A stretch of 64,000 nucleotides of DNA from contig NZ_CP017244.1 in the NCBI RefSeq assembly GCF_001908375.1, positions 1,426,001-1,490,000 on the forward strand, in the 5' to 3' direction. The position numbers were made by a program, and so were the translations under genes. Position 1 is the stretch's first letter. The number at the start of each line of letters is the position of its first letter. The notes beneath the pieces are model-generated. The model saw only the letters and a list, made by a program, of their open reading frames with translations. It searched no databases and was not told the DNA's origin. The DNA comes from Rhizobium etli 8C-3 (GTDB lineage: Bacteria > Pseudomonadota > Alphaproteobacteria > Rhizobiales > Rhizobiaceae). Of this stretch, positions 35,209 through 44,581 are shown in pieces.

Positions 35209-37923
35209 ATGGAAAAAAGCCTCGCGCGCTACATCTGGTCGAACACGCGGCTCCAGCAGCTTTGGATTCTGGCTGTCGTTGCCGTCTCGATGGTTCCCTA
35301 TTTCCTGTCCTTCGATTTGCCGAAACAGATCGTCAATGGCCCGATTCAAGGTGACGGCTTCGAGAATGCGAATGCGACCCAGACCTTCATGCACCTTGCC
35401 TATGACATCCCGCTGATCGGGCATGTCGAGGTCTTCGAGGGGTTCCAGCTCAACCGCCTTCAGATGCTGATGGCGCTGAGCCTCGTCTTCCTGGCGCTCG
35501 TCGTACTCAACGGCCTCTTCAAATTCTACATCAATACCTACAAAGGCCGCCTCGGCGAGCGGATGCTAAGACGTATCAGGTTCCAACTCATCGACCGCGT
35601 GCTGCGTTTCCCGCCCGTCCATTTCAAGCGGGTGAAATCGGCCGAAATTGCCACGATGATCAAAGACGAGGTGGAGCCGATGGGCGGCTTCACCGGTGAT
35701 GCCTTCGTCTCGCCTGCGCTTCTCGGCGGACAGGCGCTGACAGCGCTTGCCTTCATCATTGTCCAGAACTTTTGGCTCGGCATGATTGCGGCCGCAATCG
35801 TCGGCGTCCAGGCAGTCGTCATTCCGCGCATGAGAAAACGATTGCTCGAGCTCGGCCGCCAGCGGCAGCTGACAGCCCGCGAGCTTTCCGGACGCGTCGG
35901 CGAGATCGTCGAGGGTATCGGCACGATCCACGGCAATGACACCTCGAACCTGGAACGCGCCGACATTGCCACGCGTCTCGGCCTCATCTTCTCGATCCGC
36001 TACGACCTTTACCAGTGGAAGTTTCTGGTGAAGTTCCTGAACAACTTCCTGGCGCAGGTGACGCCGTTCCTGTTCTACGCGATCGGCGGCTATCTCGCCT
36101 TGCAGGGGCGCCTTGACATCGGCCAGCTCGTTGCCGTCATCAGCGCCTACAAGGATCTTCCCGGACCGTTGAAGGAACTGATCGACTGGGATCAGATGCG
36201 CCAGGACGTTCAGGTCAAGTATCAGCAGGTCTATGAACAGTTCAATGTCGAGCCGCTCATTGACAGCCGCATCCAGGAAATCCCGACAGAAGCGATCGGC
36301 CCGCTGACGGCAGCCCTGGTCGTCAGCAACCTCACCCTCAGCGACGATAGCGGCGCGCGCCTGGTCGACCACGTTTCGGTCGAGATCAGGCCGAACGAGA
36401 CAGTGGCGATCGTCGGGCCGAACGGCAGCGGCGCGGAAGCTTTCGCCGAAGCGCTCGGTCGGATCGTCTGGCCGGACTCGGGCCGTATCAGCATCAACGG
36501 CCGCGACCTTCTGGAACTGCCGGAATCGATTACCGGACGTCGCATTTCCTACGCTTCTGCCGATAGTTATTTTTTTCACGGCACGCTGCGCGACAACCTG
36601 CTTTACGGTCTCAAGCATGCACCGCTGACCGATCCCAACTACGAGGGCGAGGAAGCACAAGAATTCAAATGGCATGCCGTCGAGGCGCTAAAGGCCGGCA
36701 ACCCCACGCTTGATCTCAACAGCGACTGGGTCGATTACAACGCCGCCGGGGCCACCGGGCCGGACGATCTGTTGACGGCGATCCGACCGGTCCTTGATGC
36801 CGTGCTGATTTCGCAGGACATCCTCGACCTTGCCCTCCGCTCGACTGTTGATACAACCGTTCATGTGGCGCTTGCGGGTCGCATCGTCGATCTGCGCCGA
36901 TCGCTGCGAGAGCGTATGAAGGACGAGAGCCTCGACGCCATCGTCGTACCCTTCGATTTCGATAACTACAATTCTCAGGCAACGGTCGGCGAAAATCTGC
37001 TCTTCGGCACGATGAAACGGCCGATGATGAACAACCGCAAGCTTGCGGCGCACCCCTATTTCCAGCAGCTTTTCCGCCATACAGGTCTCAGCAACGACCT
37101 CTATGCGATGGGCCTGGAAATCGCCGAAAACGCCGTCGAACTCTTCCACGACCTGCCGCCCGACCACCCGTTTTTCCAGCAGCTGACCTTCATGACCGCC
37201 GATGATATTCCGACCTATCAGGCCCTGCTGCAAAAATTGCAGAGTCGCCGGTTCGAGGATGCGAGCATCGATGAGCGTTCGATGATCATCCGGCTGAGCT
37301 TTGCTTATATCGAGCCACGCCATCGCTTCGGCCTGCTGAGCGATGAACTGATGGCCAAGATCGTGAGCGCCCGCAAGCAGTTTCACGAGCATATACCGGA
37401 TGATCTGGCCGTTCTGATCGAGCGGTACGATCCAGAGCGCTTCACCTCCTCGGCAACGCTGATGGACAACGTGCTGTTCGGCCGCATTGCCTATCAGCAG
37501 GCGGACGCTTCCGATCGTATTCGCACCATCATGAGCGAGCTCTTCGACGCGCTTGATCTTTACGATGACGTTTTGTCGATCGGCCTTGAGTTTGACGTCG
37601 GTTCCGGCGGTAAGCGACTGACGATGGTTCAGCGCCAGAAACTCAATCTTGCCCGCGCGCTTTTGAAACGCTCGGATTACTTCATCTTCAACCGGCCGCT
37701 TCCCGCGCTCGATCAGCGTGTACAGGACCAAATCATCCGCAACGTCGTCCAAGACCTGCACGAGGAGGGTAAACGCCCTGCGATCATCTGGGTACTTTCT
37801 AACGCAAGACTTGCAGAAATATTTGACAGAATTCTACTTTTTAATCGCGGAGATTTAGTGGAAGCTGGAAACTATCCCGAACTTTCCGAGAAAAACGGGA
37901 TGTTCAAGGAACTGTTATCGTAA
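35209..37923 (+). CDS. ABC-exporter-like pseudo-ATPase with degenerate, expanded nucleotide-binding domain
   Basis: The 904-residue protein begins with an ABC exporter membrane domain (about residues 10-330). The nucleotide-binding half is about twice normal length and every key motif is lost: Walker A reads GPNGSGAEAF (Lys to Ala409, Ser/Thr to Glu410), the Q-loop is ISYASADSYFF, the signature is LTMVQ for LSGGQ (804-808), Walker B is YFIFNRPLPALD (no Asp-Glu), and the H-loop is WVLSNARL. The segment xTLxDNLLYG occurs three times (457-467, 590-600, 748-758). The frame is intact, so the protein is probably made and kept. ATG 35161 is an alternative start. Glycan or lipid export and an allosteric role are inferences. 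Confidence 0.85.
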   Translation: MEKSLARYIWSNTRLQQLWILAVVAVSMVPYFLSFDLPKQIVNGPIQGDGFENANATQTFMHLAYDIPLIGHVEVFEGFQLNRLQMLMALSLVFLALVVLNGLFKFYINTYKGRLGERMLRRIRFQLIDRVLRFPPVHFKRVKSAEIATMIKDEVEPMGGFTGDAFVSPALLGGQALTALAFIIVQNFWLGMIAAAIVGVQAVVIPRMRKRLLELGRQRQLTARELSGRVGEIVEGIGTIHGNDTSNLERADIATRLGLIFSIRYDLYQWKFLVKFLNNFLAQVTPFLFYAIGGYLALQGRLDIGQLVAVISAYKDLPGPLKELIDWDQMRQDVQVKYQQVYEQFNVEPLIDSRIQEIPTEAIGPLTAALVVSNLTLSDDSGARLVDHVSVEIRPNETVAIVGPNGSGAEAFAEALGRIVWPDSGRISINGRDLLELPESITGRRISYASADSYFFHGTLRDNLLYGLKHAPLTDPNYEGEEAQEFKWHAVEALKAGNPTLDLNSDWVDYNAAGATGPDDLLTAIRPVLDAVLISQDILDLALRSTVDTTVHVALAGRIVDLRRSLRERMKDESLDAIVVPFDFDNYNSQATVGENLLFGTMKRPMMNNRKLAAHPYFQQLFRHTGLSNDLYAMGLEIAENAVELFHDLPPDHPFFQQLTFMTADDIPTYQALLQKLQSRRFEDASIDERSMIIRLSFAYIEPRHRFGLLSDELMAKIVSARKQFHEHIPDDLAVLIERYDPERFTSSATLMDNVLFGRIAYQQADASDRIRTIMSELFDALDLYDDVLSIGLEFDVGSGGKRLTMVQRQKLNLARALLKRSDYFIFNRPLPALDQRVQDQIIRNVVQDLHEEGKRPAIIWVLSNARLAEIFDRILLFNRGDLVEAGNYPELSEKNGMFKELLS

Positions 37924-38027
37924 TATTCTATTTCAGCAACTGAGACGGCATTCTTGAGGGAATGTCAGTAGAGTTTTTAAAGCGCATTCTCCTTCGGCGA
38001 GGAGAAGCGGCAGGGGGTGAGACGCTC

Positions 38028-38498
38028 ATGCTGTTGAGAGATGAAGTCGAAATGCTGAGGCGGGTGCCGATCTTCGCAAGGATCGCCCCGGCAAAACTCA
38101 AGCTTTTGGCCTTCACCTCCGATCGGATGACCTACAAGGCCGGTCAGGACCTTTTCCACCAGGGCGATCCGGGCGACGCGGCCTATGTGGTGCTGTCCGG
38201 CACCGCCGACATTCTCGTGAATTCGCCTGCAGGCGACATAAAGGTCGCCGACGTCGAGGTTAATTCCATCGTCGGCGAAATCGCCATCCTCTGTGACGTG
38301 TCGCGCACCGCGACCGTCCGTGCCACCTCTCCTTTGGAAGTGCTGCGCATCAGCAAGGAGCATTTCCTGAAGCTTCTCAGCGATTTCCCCGAAATTGCCG
38401 TCGAGATCATGCGCGTCCTTGCCGACCGCCTGAACCATACGACGGCGGAATTGACGGCAGCACGCGCTGCAAAGCAGCCGCAGGCGGCGCTTCAGTAA
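38028..38498 (+). CDS. Stand-alone cyclic-nucleotide-binding domain protein
   Basis: The 156-residue protein is almost entirely one CNB/CRP-type beta-barrel: FQHGDPGD-like turn at 43-50 (FHQGDPGDAAYVVLSG), and a phosphate-binding cassette SIVGEIAILCDVSRTATVRA at 80-99 with the ligand-binding Glu84 and Arg93 present. There is no helix-turn-helix or enzymatic output domain. The start at 38028 has AGGGGGTGAG upstream; ATG 37962 would add 22 residues. It follows the degenerate ABC gene by about 100 bases on the same strand and could carry a cAMP or cGMP signal to it; that link is inferred. Confidence 0.83.
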   Translation: MLLRDEVEMLRRVPIFARIAPAKLKLLAFTSDRMTYKAGQDLFHQGDPGDAAYVVLSGTADILVNSPAGDIKVADVEVNSIVGEIAILCDVSRTATVRATSPLEVLRISKEHFLKLLSDFPEIAVEIMRVLADRLNHTTAELTAARAAKQPQAALQ

Positions 38499-38572
38499 TT
38501 TTCAGCAAGTTCCGGCCCTGGAAAAACGCCCGCGGGCTCGGCCAGGCCGTTGGTCTCATCCTTCAGTGATCG

Positions 38573-39907
38573 TTATTCGCGCTGCTCCAGCGCCTTGCTG
38601 AAGGCAAGCGCGGCAAGCGTGCAGACGGCGCCCGAAAGCAGGTAATAGCCGACAAAAGGAAGGCCGAAGCGGCTGGACAAACCAAGTGCAACGAGCGGCG
38701 CAAAACCCGCACCCACAAGCCAGGCGAGATCCGACGTGAAGGCCGCCCCCGTATAGCGATAGCCGCGGCCGAACCGTGAAGAGATCGAACCGGTGGCCTG
38801 ACCGAACGAAAGGCCAAGCACGCCGAAGCCGATGATGACGAAAGCGTCCTGACCGGTGTCACCGGCAGCAATCAGCATCGGCCCGATGAAGGAGAAGATC
38901 GCGATCAACACGGCACAGACGGCAAGCTGACCGCGGCGGCCGATGCGATCGGCGATCAGCCCAGATGCGATGATGGCGACGATGCCGACCATGGCCCCGA
39001 TGATCTGCACAACCATGAAAGTGCCGAGCGGTTGACTGCCGTAAAGGCTCATCCAACCTAGCGGAAAAATGGTGACGAGATGGAACATCGCAAAGCTTGC
39101 CAGAGGTACGAAGGCGCCGATCAGGATATCGCGACCGTGGATGCGAAGGACATCGACAATAGGCGCCGCTTCCAGTTCATGCTGCTCCAGGAGCGTGCCG
39201 AATTCCTTCGTCATGACGAGGCGCAGGCGGGCGAAGAGGGCCACGACGTTGATGGCGAATGCAACGAAGAACGGGTAGCGCCAGCCCCAGGACAGGAAAT
39301 CGTCGTTTGAGAGATTGGCAATGAAGAAGCCGAACAGGGCGCTCGCCAGCGCAAAACCAATCGGCGCACCGAGCTGCGGGATCATCGCATACCAGCCACG
39401 GTGCCGCTCCGGCGCATTCAGCGCCAGCAACGAAGCAAGCCCGTCCCAGGCGCCGCCCAGAGCAAAGCCTTGCCCAAGACGAAAGAGCGCAAGCAAGGCG
39501 ATCGACCAATAGCCGATTACGTTGTACCCGGGCAAAAATGCAATCGAGGCCGTCGAGCCGCCGAGCAGAAAGAGCGCAATCGTCAGCTTAGTGCCGCGGC
39601 CGTAGAAGCGGTCGATGGTCATGAAGACAACGGAACCAACAGGGCGGGCAAGAAAAGCAAGCGAAAAGATTGCGAACGAATAAAGCGTCGCCGTCAGCCG
39701 GTCCGGCGCGAAGGGAAAGACAAGCTGCGGGAAGACGAGAACCGAGGCCAGGCCGAAAACGAAGAAGTCGAAAAACTCCGACATGCGTCCGATGACGACG
39801 CCGATCGCGATGCTGCCCGGCGAGACCGGCTTATCATCGTGAATTCTGCGTGCGTCGCGTTCCAGCGTGCGCGATGACGGTCCGTAGCGTACCTGTGTTT
39901 CAGCCAT
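38573..39907 (-). CDS. MFS transporter, metabolite:H+ symporter type
   Basis: The 444-residue protein has twelve predicted helices. The N-terminus has IGRMSEFFDFFVFGLASVLV, the FDFF/YDFF motif of the metabolite:H+ symporter (KgtP/ShiA/ProP-like) group, then RPVGSVVFMTIDRFYGRGTKL as the loop 2-3 signature and a repeat in the second half (GLIADRIGRRGQLAV). Substrate unknown; this group usually carries organic acids. An inverted repeat AACCCG-C-CGGGTT lies at 39964-39976, 57 bases upstream of its start. Confidence 0.86.
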   Translation of the reverse strand: MAETQVRYGPSSRTLERDARRIHDDKPVSPGSIAIGVVIGRMSEFFDFFVFGLASVLVFPQLVFPFAPDRLTATLYSFAIFSLAFLARPVGSVVFMTIDRFYGRGTKLTIALFLLGGSTASIAFLPGYNVIGYWSIALLALFRLGQGFALGGAWDGLASLLALNAPERHRGWYAMIPQLGAPIGFALASALFGFFIANLSNDDFLSWGWRYPFFVAFAINVVALFARLRLVMTKEFGTLLEQHELEAAPIVDVLRIHGRDILIGAFVPLASFAMFHLVTIFPLGWMSLYGSQPLGTFMVVQIIGAMVGIVAIIASGLIADRIGRRGQLAVCAVLIAIFSFIGPMLIAAGDTGQDAFVIIGFGVLGLSFGQATGSISSRFGRGYRYTGAAFTSDLAWLVGAGFAPLVALGLSSRFGLPFVGYYLLSGAVCTLAALAFSKALEQRE

Positions 39908-40272
39908 TTAACGCCTCCCTCGGTGAGGTGCTTTTGCGAAGCGCCTCAAGACGATCTTCATCAAACCCGCCGGGTTATCAAGTCCGCACGGCGCAAATAG
40001 TTCATCATTCATTCTCAAAACTGCATGCAGATCGCGAAATCCGCAACGCACGGCTGGCTAAACTGGCCAACTGCGTATTTGCGTATATATAGGCCGGAAA
40101 AAACATTTGACCCTGGCACAATCCTTCTTGTTATCAGGATTTTCAGAGGCCCGTGAAACCACATTCTGCCGCAATGCGGCATATTTGCTGCACTGCGACC
40201 AAACACCTCATGTCACCATGCCGTTTCGTGCTTTAGTCGCGGTTCGGACGAAACAACAAGAGCTTTAGAGAC
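39908..40272. other. 365-base divergent promoter region of the MFS and cyo genes
   Basis: No gene is seen. It contains the inverted repeat AACCCGCCGGGTT (39964-39976) near the MFS start, an AT-rich patch GTATATATAGG near 40083, a possible -35 TTGACC at 40107, and a perfect palindrome at 40167-40181 listed separately. Which of these drive cyoA cannot be decided from sequence alone. Confidence 0.45.
40167..40181. promoter_or_regulatory. Perfect palindrome, putative operator upstream of cyoA
   Basis: TGCCGCAATGCGGCA is a 7-bp perfect inverted repeat around a single central base, about 90 bases before cyoA. Rhizobial cyo operons are oxygen- and redox-regulated (ActSR/RegSR is known in R. etli relatives), and the GCGGC half resembles a RegA-type half-site, but this match is loose. 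The palindrome itself is certain; the regulator is unknown. Confidence 0.45.
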
Positions 40273-41460
40273 GTGCACAAACTGATGAAGTTTTCCCGCC
40301 TTCTATCCGTGTTGCCGCTATTCATGCTGGCAGGGTGCAATCTGGTGGTGATGTCGCCTTCGGGTGATATCGCCAATCAACAGGCAGACCTCATCCTGGT
40401 CTCGACCTTCTTGATGCTTTTGATCATCGTGCCGGTCTTGTTCCTCACACTGTTCTTCGCCTGGCGATACAGGCGGTCGAACACAGCGGCGACCTATGAT
40501 CCGGAATGGCATCACTCCACGCGCCTTGAAGTCGTGATCTGGTCAGCGCCGCTTGCCATCATCATCGCGCTCGGCGCAATCACCTGGATCAGCACACACA
40601 AGCTCGACCCCTACCGCGCGCTTGACCGGCTGGATGCAGAACGCGCGATTCCTGCCGGTGCGAAGCCGCTGACCGTCGAAGTGGTGGCGCTCGACTGGAA
40701 ATGGTTGTTCTTTTATCCTGATCTCGGCGTTGCGACCGTCAACGAGCTGGCCGCCCCGGTCGACGTTCCGATCAATTTCAAGATCACCGCGTCTTCGGTA
40801 ATGAATTCCTTCTATATTCCCGCACTCGCCGGCCAGATCTACGCCATGCCCGGCATGCAGACGAAGTTGCACGCCGTCATCAACAAGGAAGGCGAGTACG
40901 AAGGCTTTTCTGCCAATTACAGCGGCGACGGCTTCTCGCACATGCGCTTCAAGTTTCACGGCCTCAATCAGCAGGGATTCGACGATTGGCTCGCGCGCGT
41001 CAAAGCGCAAGGTACGGCGCTTAACCGCGATGCCTACCTGAAACTCGAAAGACCGAGCGAACGGGAACCCGTGCGCTACTACGCCAGCACCGAGACCGGC
41101 CTCTACGAGGCCATCCTGAACATGTGCGCGACGCCCGGTAAGATGTGCATGAACGAGATGATGCACATCGACATGATGGGCGGCGCAGGCAAGGAGAGCG
41201 CCGAAAACCGGGAACGGCTGGAATATGACAACCGCCACGCCGAACAAGGTGAGCGCACCAATGCCCCGACTTTCCCCGCAACCGGCACGCCGGCACGCAG
41301 CGGGCAAGAGCCCGAAGGCACCGACAGCAACACCCAGCAGCCTGACGCCCAGCCGCAGCAGGGTGGGCAGACCATGCCCGCGATGCCGCATGACGGTCAT
41401 TCGATGCCCGGCATGGATCATGGCAGCGGCAGTCCGGCCCAACCGGGCAGCAAGAATTAA
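40273..41460 (+). CDS. cyoA: Ubiquinol oxidase subunit II
   Basis: The 395-residue lipoprotein has a signal with lipobox LAGC at residues 20-23, two transmembrane helices (to about residue 115) and a periplasmic cupredoxin-like domain. The CuA ligands are absent (ANYSGDGFSHMRF where cytochrome oxidases have Cys), which marks it as a quinol oxidase. The C-terminal tail after about residue 330 is an unusual Gln/Pro/Met/His-rich extension ending MPAMPHDGHSMPGMDHGSG. The GTG at 40273 is used; ATG 40285 is an alternative. It is the first gene of cyoABCD-SURF1. Confidence 0.92.
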   Translation: MHKLMKFSRLLSVLPLFMLAGCNLVVMSPSGDIANQQADLILVSTFLMLLIIVPVLFLTLFFAWRYRRSNTAATYDPEWHHSTRLEVVIWSAPLAIIIALGAITWISTHKLDPYRALDRLDAERAIPAGAKPLTVEVVALDWKWLFFYPDLGVATVNELAAPVDVPINFKITASSVMNSFYIPALAGQIYAMPGMQTKLHAVINKEGEYEGFSANYSGDGFSHMRFKFHGLNQQGFDDWLARVKAQGTALNRDAYLKLERPSEREPVRYYASTETGLYEAILNMCATPGKMCMNEMMHIDMMGGAGKESAENRERLEYDNRHAEQGERTNAPTFPATGTPARSGQEPEGTDSNTQQPDAQPQQGGQTMPAMPHDGHSMPGMDHGSGSPAQPGSKN

Positions 41461-41506
41461 AACCTGGCGCTTTGCGTCGCTGAGACATCAATGAACGGGT
41501 TCATCC

Positions 41507-43513
41507 ATGTTTTCCAATCCTGACCTCCTGAAGTTCATCTTCGGCCGGTTGACCCCTGAGGCGATCCCCTATCACGAGCCGATCCTCGTTGCGACCTTCA
41601 TCGGCGTGGTCATCGGCGGCCTAGCCGTGCTCGGCCTCATTACCTATTACAGATTTTGGGGCCCGTTGTGGCGCGACTGGATCACGAGCGTCGACCACAA
41701 GAAGATCGGCATCATGTACGTGATTCTCGCCATCATCATGCTGCTGCGCGGCTTTTCGGACGCGATCATGATGCGGATCCAGCAAGCAATCGCCTTCAAC
41801 GGATCTGAAGGCTATCTGCCGCCGCACCACTACGACCAGGTCTTTACCGCCCACGGCGTTATCATGATCTTCTTCGTGGCCATGCCCTTTGTCACTGGCC
41901 TGATGAACTTCGTTGTACCGATGCAGATCGGCGCTCGTGACGTTTCCTTTCCCTTCCTCAACAACTTCTCCTTCTGGATGACGACGGCGGGCGCCATCAT
42001 CATCATGCTGTCGCTCTTCATCGGCGAGTTCGCGCGCACCGGCTGGCTTGCCTACCCGCCGCTTTCAGGCGCCGACTACAGTCCGGGGGTGGGCGTCGAC
42101 TACTATATCTGGGGCCTGCAGGTTGCAGGCGTTGGGACGACACTGTCGGGCATCAACCTGATCGCCACCATCGTGAAGATGCGAGCGCCTGGCATGACCA
42201 TGATGAAGCTCCCCGTCTTCACCTGGACCTCGCTTTGCACCAACGTCTTGATCGTCGCCACCTTTCCGATCCTGACGGCAACGCTTGCGCTACTGTCGCT
42301 CGACCGCTACGCCGGCACGAACTTCTTCACGAACGACCTCGGCGGCAATCCGATGATGTATGTCAACCTCATCTGGATCTGGGGCCATCCGGAGGTCTAT
42401 ATTCTCGTGCTGCCGGCCTTCGGCATCTTTTCGGAAGTGGTCGCGACCTTCTGCGGCAAGCGCCTGTTCGGCTACGCCTCGATGGTCTATGCGACAGTGG
42501 TCATCACCATCCTTTCCTATATCGTCTGGCTCCATCATTTCTTCACCATGGGTTCGGGCGCCAGCGTCAACTCCTTCTTCGGAATAACGACCATGATCAT
42601 CTCGATCCCCACGGGAGCGAAGATGTTCAACTGGCTCTTCACCATGTATCGCGGCCGCATCCGCTATGAAGTGCCGATGCTATGGACCGTCGGGTTCATG
42701 GTGACCTTCGTCATCGGCGGCATGACTGGGGTGTTGCTTGCCGTACCGCCTGCAGACTTCGTGCTGCACAACTCGCTGTTCCTGATCGCGCATTTCCACA
42801 ATGTGATCATCGGTGGCGTGTTGTTCGGCCTGCTTGCCGGCGTTAACTACTGGTTCCCGAAGGCCTTCGGCTTCAAGCTCGATCCGTTCTGGGGCAAGAT
42901 CAGCTTCTGGTTCTGGCTGACCGGCTTCTATTTCGCCTTCATGCCGCTCTATGTGCTCGGCCTGATGGGCGTCACCCGCCGGGTGTCGCAGTTCGAGGAT
43001 CCGTCGCTGCAGATCTGGTTCATCATCGCAGCCTTCGGTGCGTTCCTGATCGCGCTCGGCATACTGGCGTTCCTCGTCCAGCTTGTCGTCAGCTTCATGA
43101 GGCGCGAGGAACTTGCCGACCATACAGGCGATCCGTGGGATGCCCGCACGCTTGAGTGGTCGACGTCGTCGCCGCCGCCCGACTACAATTTCGCCTTCAC
43201 GCCCGTGGTGCACGATCATGACAGCTGGTACGACATGAAGAACCGCGGCTACGAACGACCCCTCAAAGGCTTCAAGCCGATCCACATGCCGAAGAACACC
43301 GGCACCGGCGCAATCCTTTCGGCCATCAGCGTGGCACTCGCCTTCGGCCTGATCTGGTACATGTGGTGGCTCGTCGTGGCCAGCGCCGCGGCGCTGCTCG
43401 TCGTTACCATTGTCCATACGTTCAACTATAGGCGCGACTTCTATATCCCGGCCGAAGAGGTCAGTAAAACGGAAGACAAGCGAACCGAATTGCTTGCGAC
43501 ACAGGTGTCATGA
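41507..43513 (+). CDS. cyoB: Ubiquinol oxidase subunit I (heme-copper)
   Basis: The 668-residue catalytic subunit has about fifteen helices. The heme and copper ligands of the superfamily are visible: [11 protein letters not shown] (low-spin heme His), [15 protein letters not shown] (CuB His cross-linked to Tyr), [10 protein letters not shown] (CuB His pair) and [14 protein letters not shown] (heme o3/b His). It reduces O2 to water with ubiquinol and pumps protons. cyoC begins inside its stop (ATGA). Confidence 0.96.
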   Translation: MFSNPDLLKFIFGRLTPEAIPYHEPILVATFIGVVIGGLAVLGLITYYRFWGPLWRDWITSVDHKKIGIMYVILAIIMLLRGFSDAIMMRIQQAIAFNGSEGYLPPHHYDQVFTAHGVIMIFFVAMPFVTGLMNFVVPMQIGARDVSFPFLNNFSFWMTTAGAIIIMLSLFIGEFARTGWLAYPPLSGADYSPGVGVDYYIWGLQVAGVGTTLSGINLIATIVKMRAPGMTMMKLPVFTWTSLCTNVLIVATFPILTATLALLSLDRYAGTNFFTNDLGGNPMMYVNLIWIWGHPEVYILVLPAFGIFSEVVATFCGKRLFGYASMVYATVVITILSYIVWLHHFFTMGSGASVNSFFGITTMIISIPTGAKMFNWLFTMYRGRIRYEVPMLWTVGFMVTFVIGGMTGVLLAVPPADFVLHNSLFLIAHFHNVIIGGVLFGLLAGVNYWFPKAFGFKLDPFWGKISFWFWLTGFYFAFMPLYVLGLMGVTRRVSQFEDPSLQIWFIIAAFGAFLIALGILAFLVQLVVSFMRREELADHTGDPWDARTLEWSTSSPPPDYNFAFTPVVHDHDSWYDMKNRGYERPLKGFKPIHMPKNTGTGAILSAISVALAFGLIWYMWWLVVASAAALLVVTIVHTFNYRRDFYIPAEEVSKTEDKRTELLATQVS

Positions 43514-44136
43514 CCATGAGCGATCATACTATCGACACGGCCGAAAAGCCTGAGTTCTACCTGACCGACGAACATCATCCCGAAGGCAGCACAAATCTCG
43601 GCTTCTGGCTCTACCTCATGAGCGACTGCCTGATCTTTGCGGTGCTGTTTGCGACCTATGGCGTTGTTGGCCGCAATTATGCGGCAGGGCCTTCGCCGAA
43701 GGACCTTTTCGATCTGCCGCTCGTGGCCGTCAACACCTCGATGCTGCTCTTTTCTTCCATCACCTACGGCTTCGCCATGCTCCAGATGGAAAAGAACAGC
43801 AAATCTGGCACACTGATGTGGCTGGCCCTGACCGGCCTGTTCGGCGCGGCGTTCATCGGTCTTGAACTCTATGAGTTCATTCACTTGATTCACGAAGGTG
43901 CAGGTCCATCGCGCAGCGCTTTCCTTTCGGCCTTCTTTACGCTGGTTGGAACCCATGGACTGCACGTCACGTCCGGCATCATCTGGATGGCGACGCTGAT
44001 GGTACAGGTTTCCATGTACGGCCTGATCGAGGCCAACCGGCGCCGCCTCATGTGCCTTTCGATGTTCTGGCACTTCCTCGACGTCGTCTGGATCGGCGTC
44101 TTTTCCTTCGTCTACTTGATGGGAGTCCTCGGATGA
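43510..44136 (+). CDS. cyoC: Ubiquinol oxidase subunit III
   Basis: The 208-residue protein has five helices, with [20 protein letters not shown] at the first and [17 protein letters not shown] plus [19 protein letters not shown] near the end, the subunit III pattern. It overlaps cyoB by 4 bases and cyoD by 4 bases. Confidence 0.95.
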   Translation: MTMSDHTIDTAEKPEFYLTDEHHPEGSTNLGFWLYLMSDCLIFAVLFATYGVVGRNYAAGPSPKDLFDLPLVAVNTSMLLFSSITYGFAMLQMEKNSKSGTLMWLALTGLFGAAFIGLELYEFIHLIHEGAGPSRSAFLSAFFTLVGTHGLHVTSGIIWMATLMVQVSMYGLIEANRRRLMCLSMFWHFLDVVWIGVFSFVYLMGVLG

Positions 44137-44534
44137 GTTCGCAAGCACCCACACATGAGGACGCACACGAAGCCCATCATGGCCATAGCCACGGTCACGG
44201 GGCAGGCCACGGCTCCATGAAGAGCTATACGATCGGTTTCGTCCTCTCGGTCATCTTGACCGCCATTCCGTTCTGGCTTGTCATGGCCGGCGTCTTCGAG
44301 AGCCCGGGCGTGACTGCTGCTCTTGTGATGGCACTCGGCGCAATACAGATCGTCGTTCACATGATCTGCTTCCTGCATATGAACACGCGCTCGGAAGGCG
44401 GCTGGACGATGATGGCGCTGATCTTCACGATCGTGATCGTGGCGATCGCCCTTTCGGGCTCGCTTTGGGTCATGCATCATCTGAATACCAACATGATGCC
44501 GATGAGCCCCGAAATGATGAAGAACATGCCCTAG
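44133..44534 (+). CDS. cyoD: Ubiquinol oxidase subunit IV, His-rich N-terminus
   Basis: The 133-residue protein has three helices ([20 protein letters not shown], then [18 protein letters not shown] and a last helix), the standard CyoD core. The first 28 residues carry nine histidines ([20 protein letters not shown]), many more than the usual CyoD N-terminus. The tail is Met-rich ([13 protein letters not shown]). GGGAG precedes the start within cyoC. Confidence 0.92.
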   Translation: MSSQAPTHEDAHEAHHGHSHGHGAGHGSMKSYTIGFVLSVILTAIPFWLVMAGVFESPGVTAALVMALGAIQIVVHMICFLHMNTRSEGGWTMMALIFTIVIVAIALSGSLWVMHHLNTNMMPMSPEMMKNMP

Positions 44535-44581
44535 AGGTGTCGAGCGGGCGGCGGCAGGGCCGTCCGTGCAGGGTTTCCGCC

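Noticed and set aside
40107..40136. Sigma-70 promoter TTGACC with TTATCA-like -10 for cyoA
   Set aside because: Boxes are loose, the distance to cyoA is long, and alternatives exist; not called as a feature.
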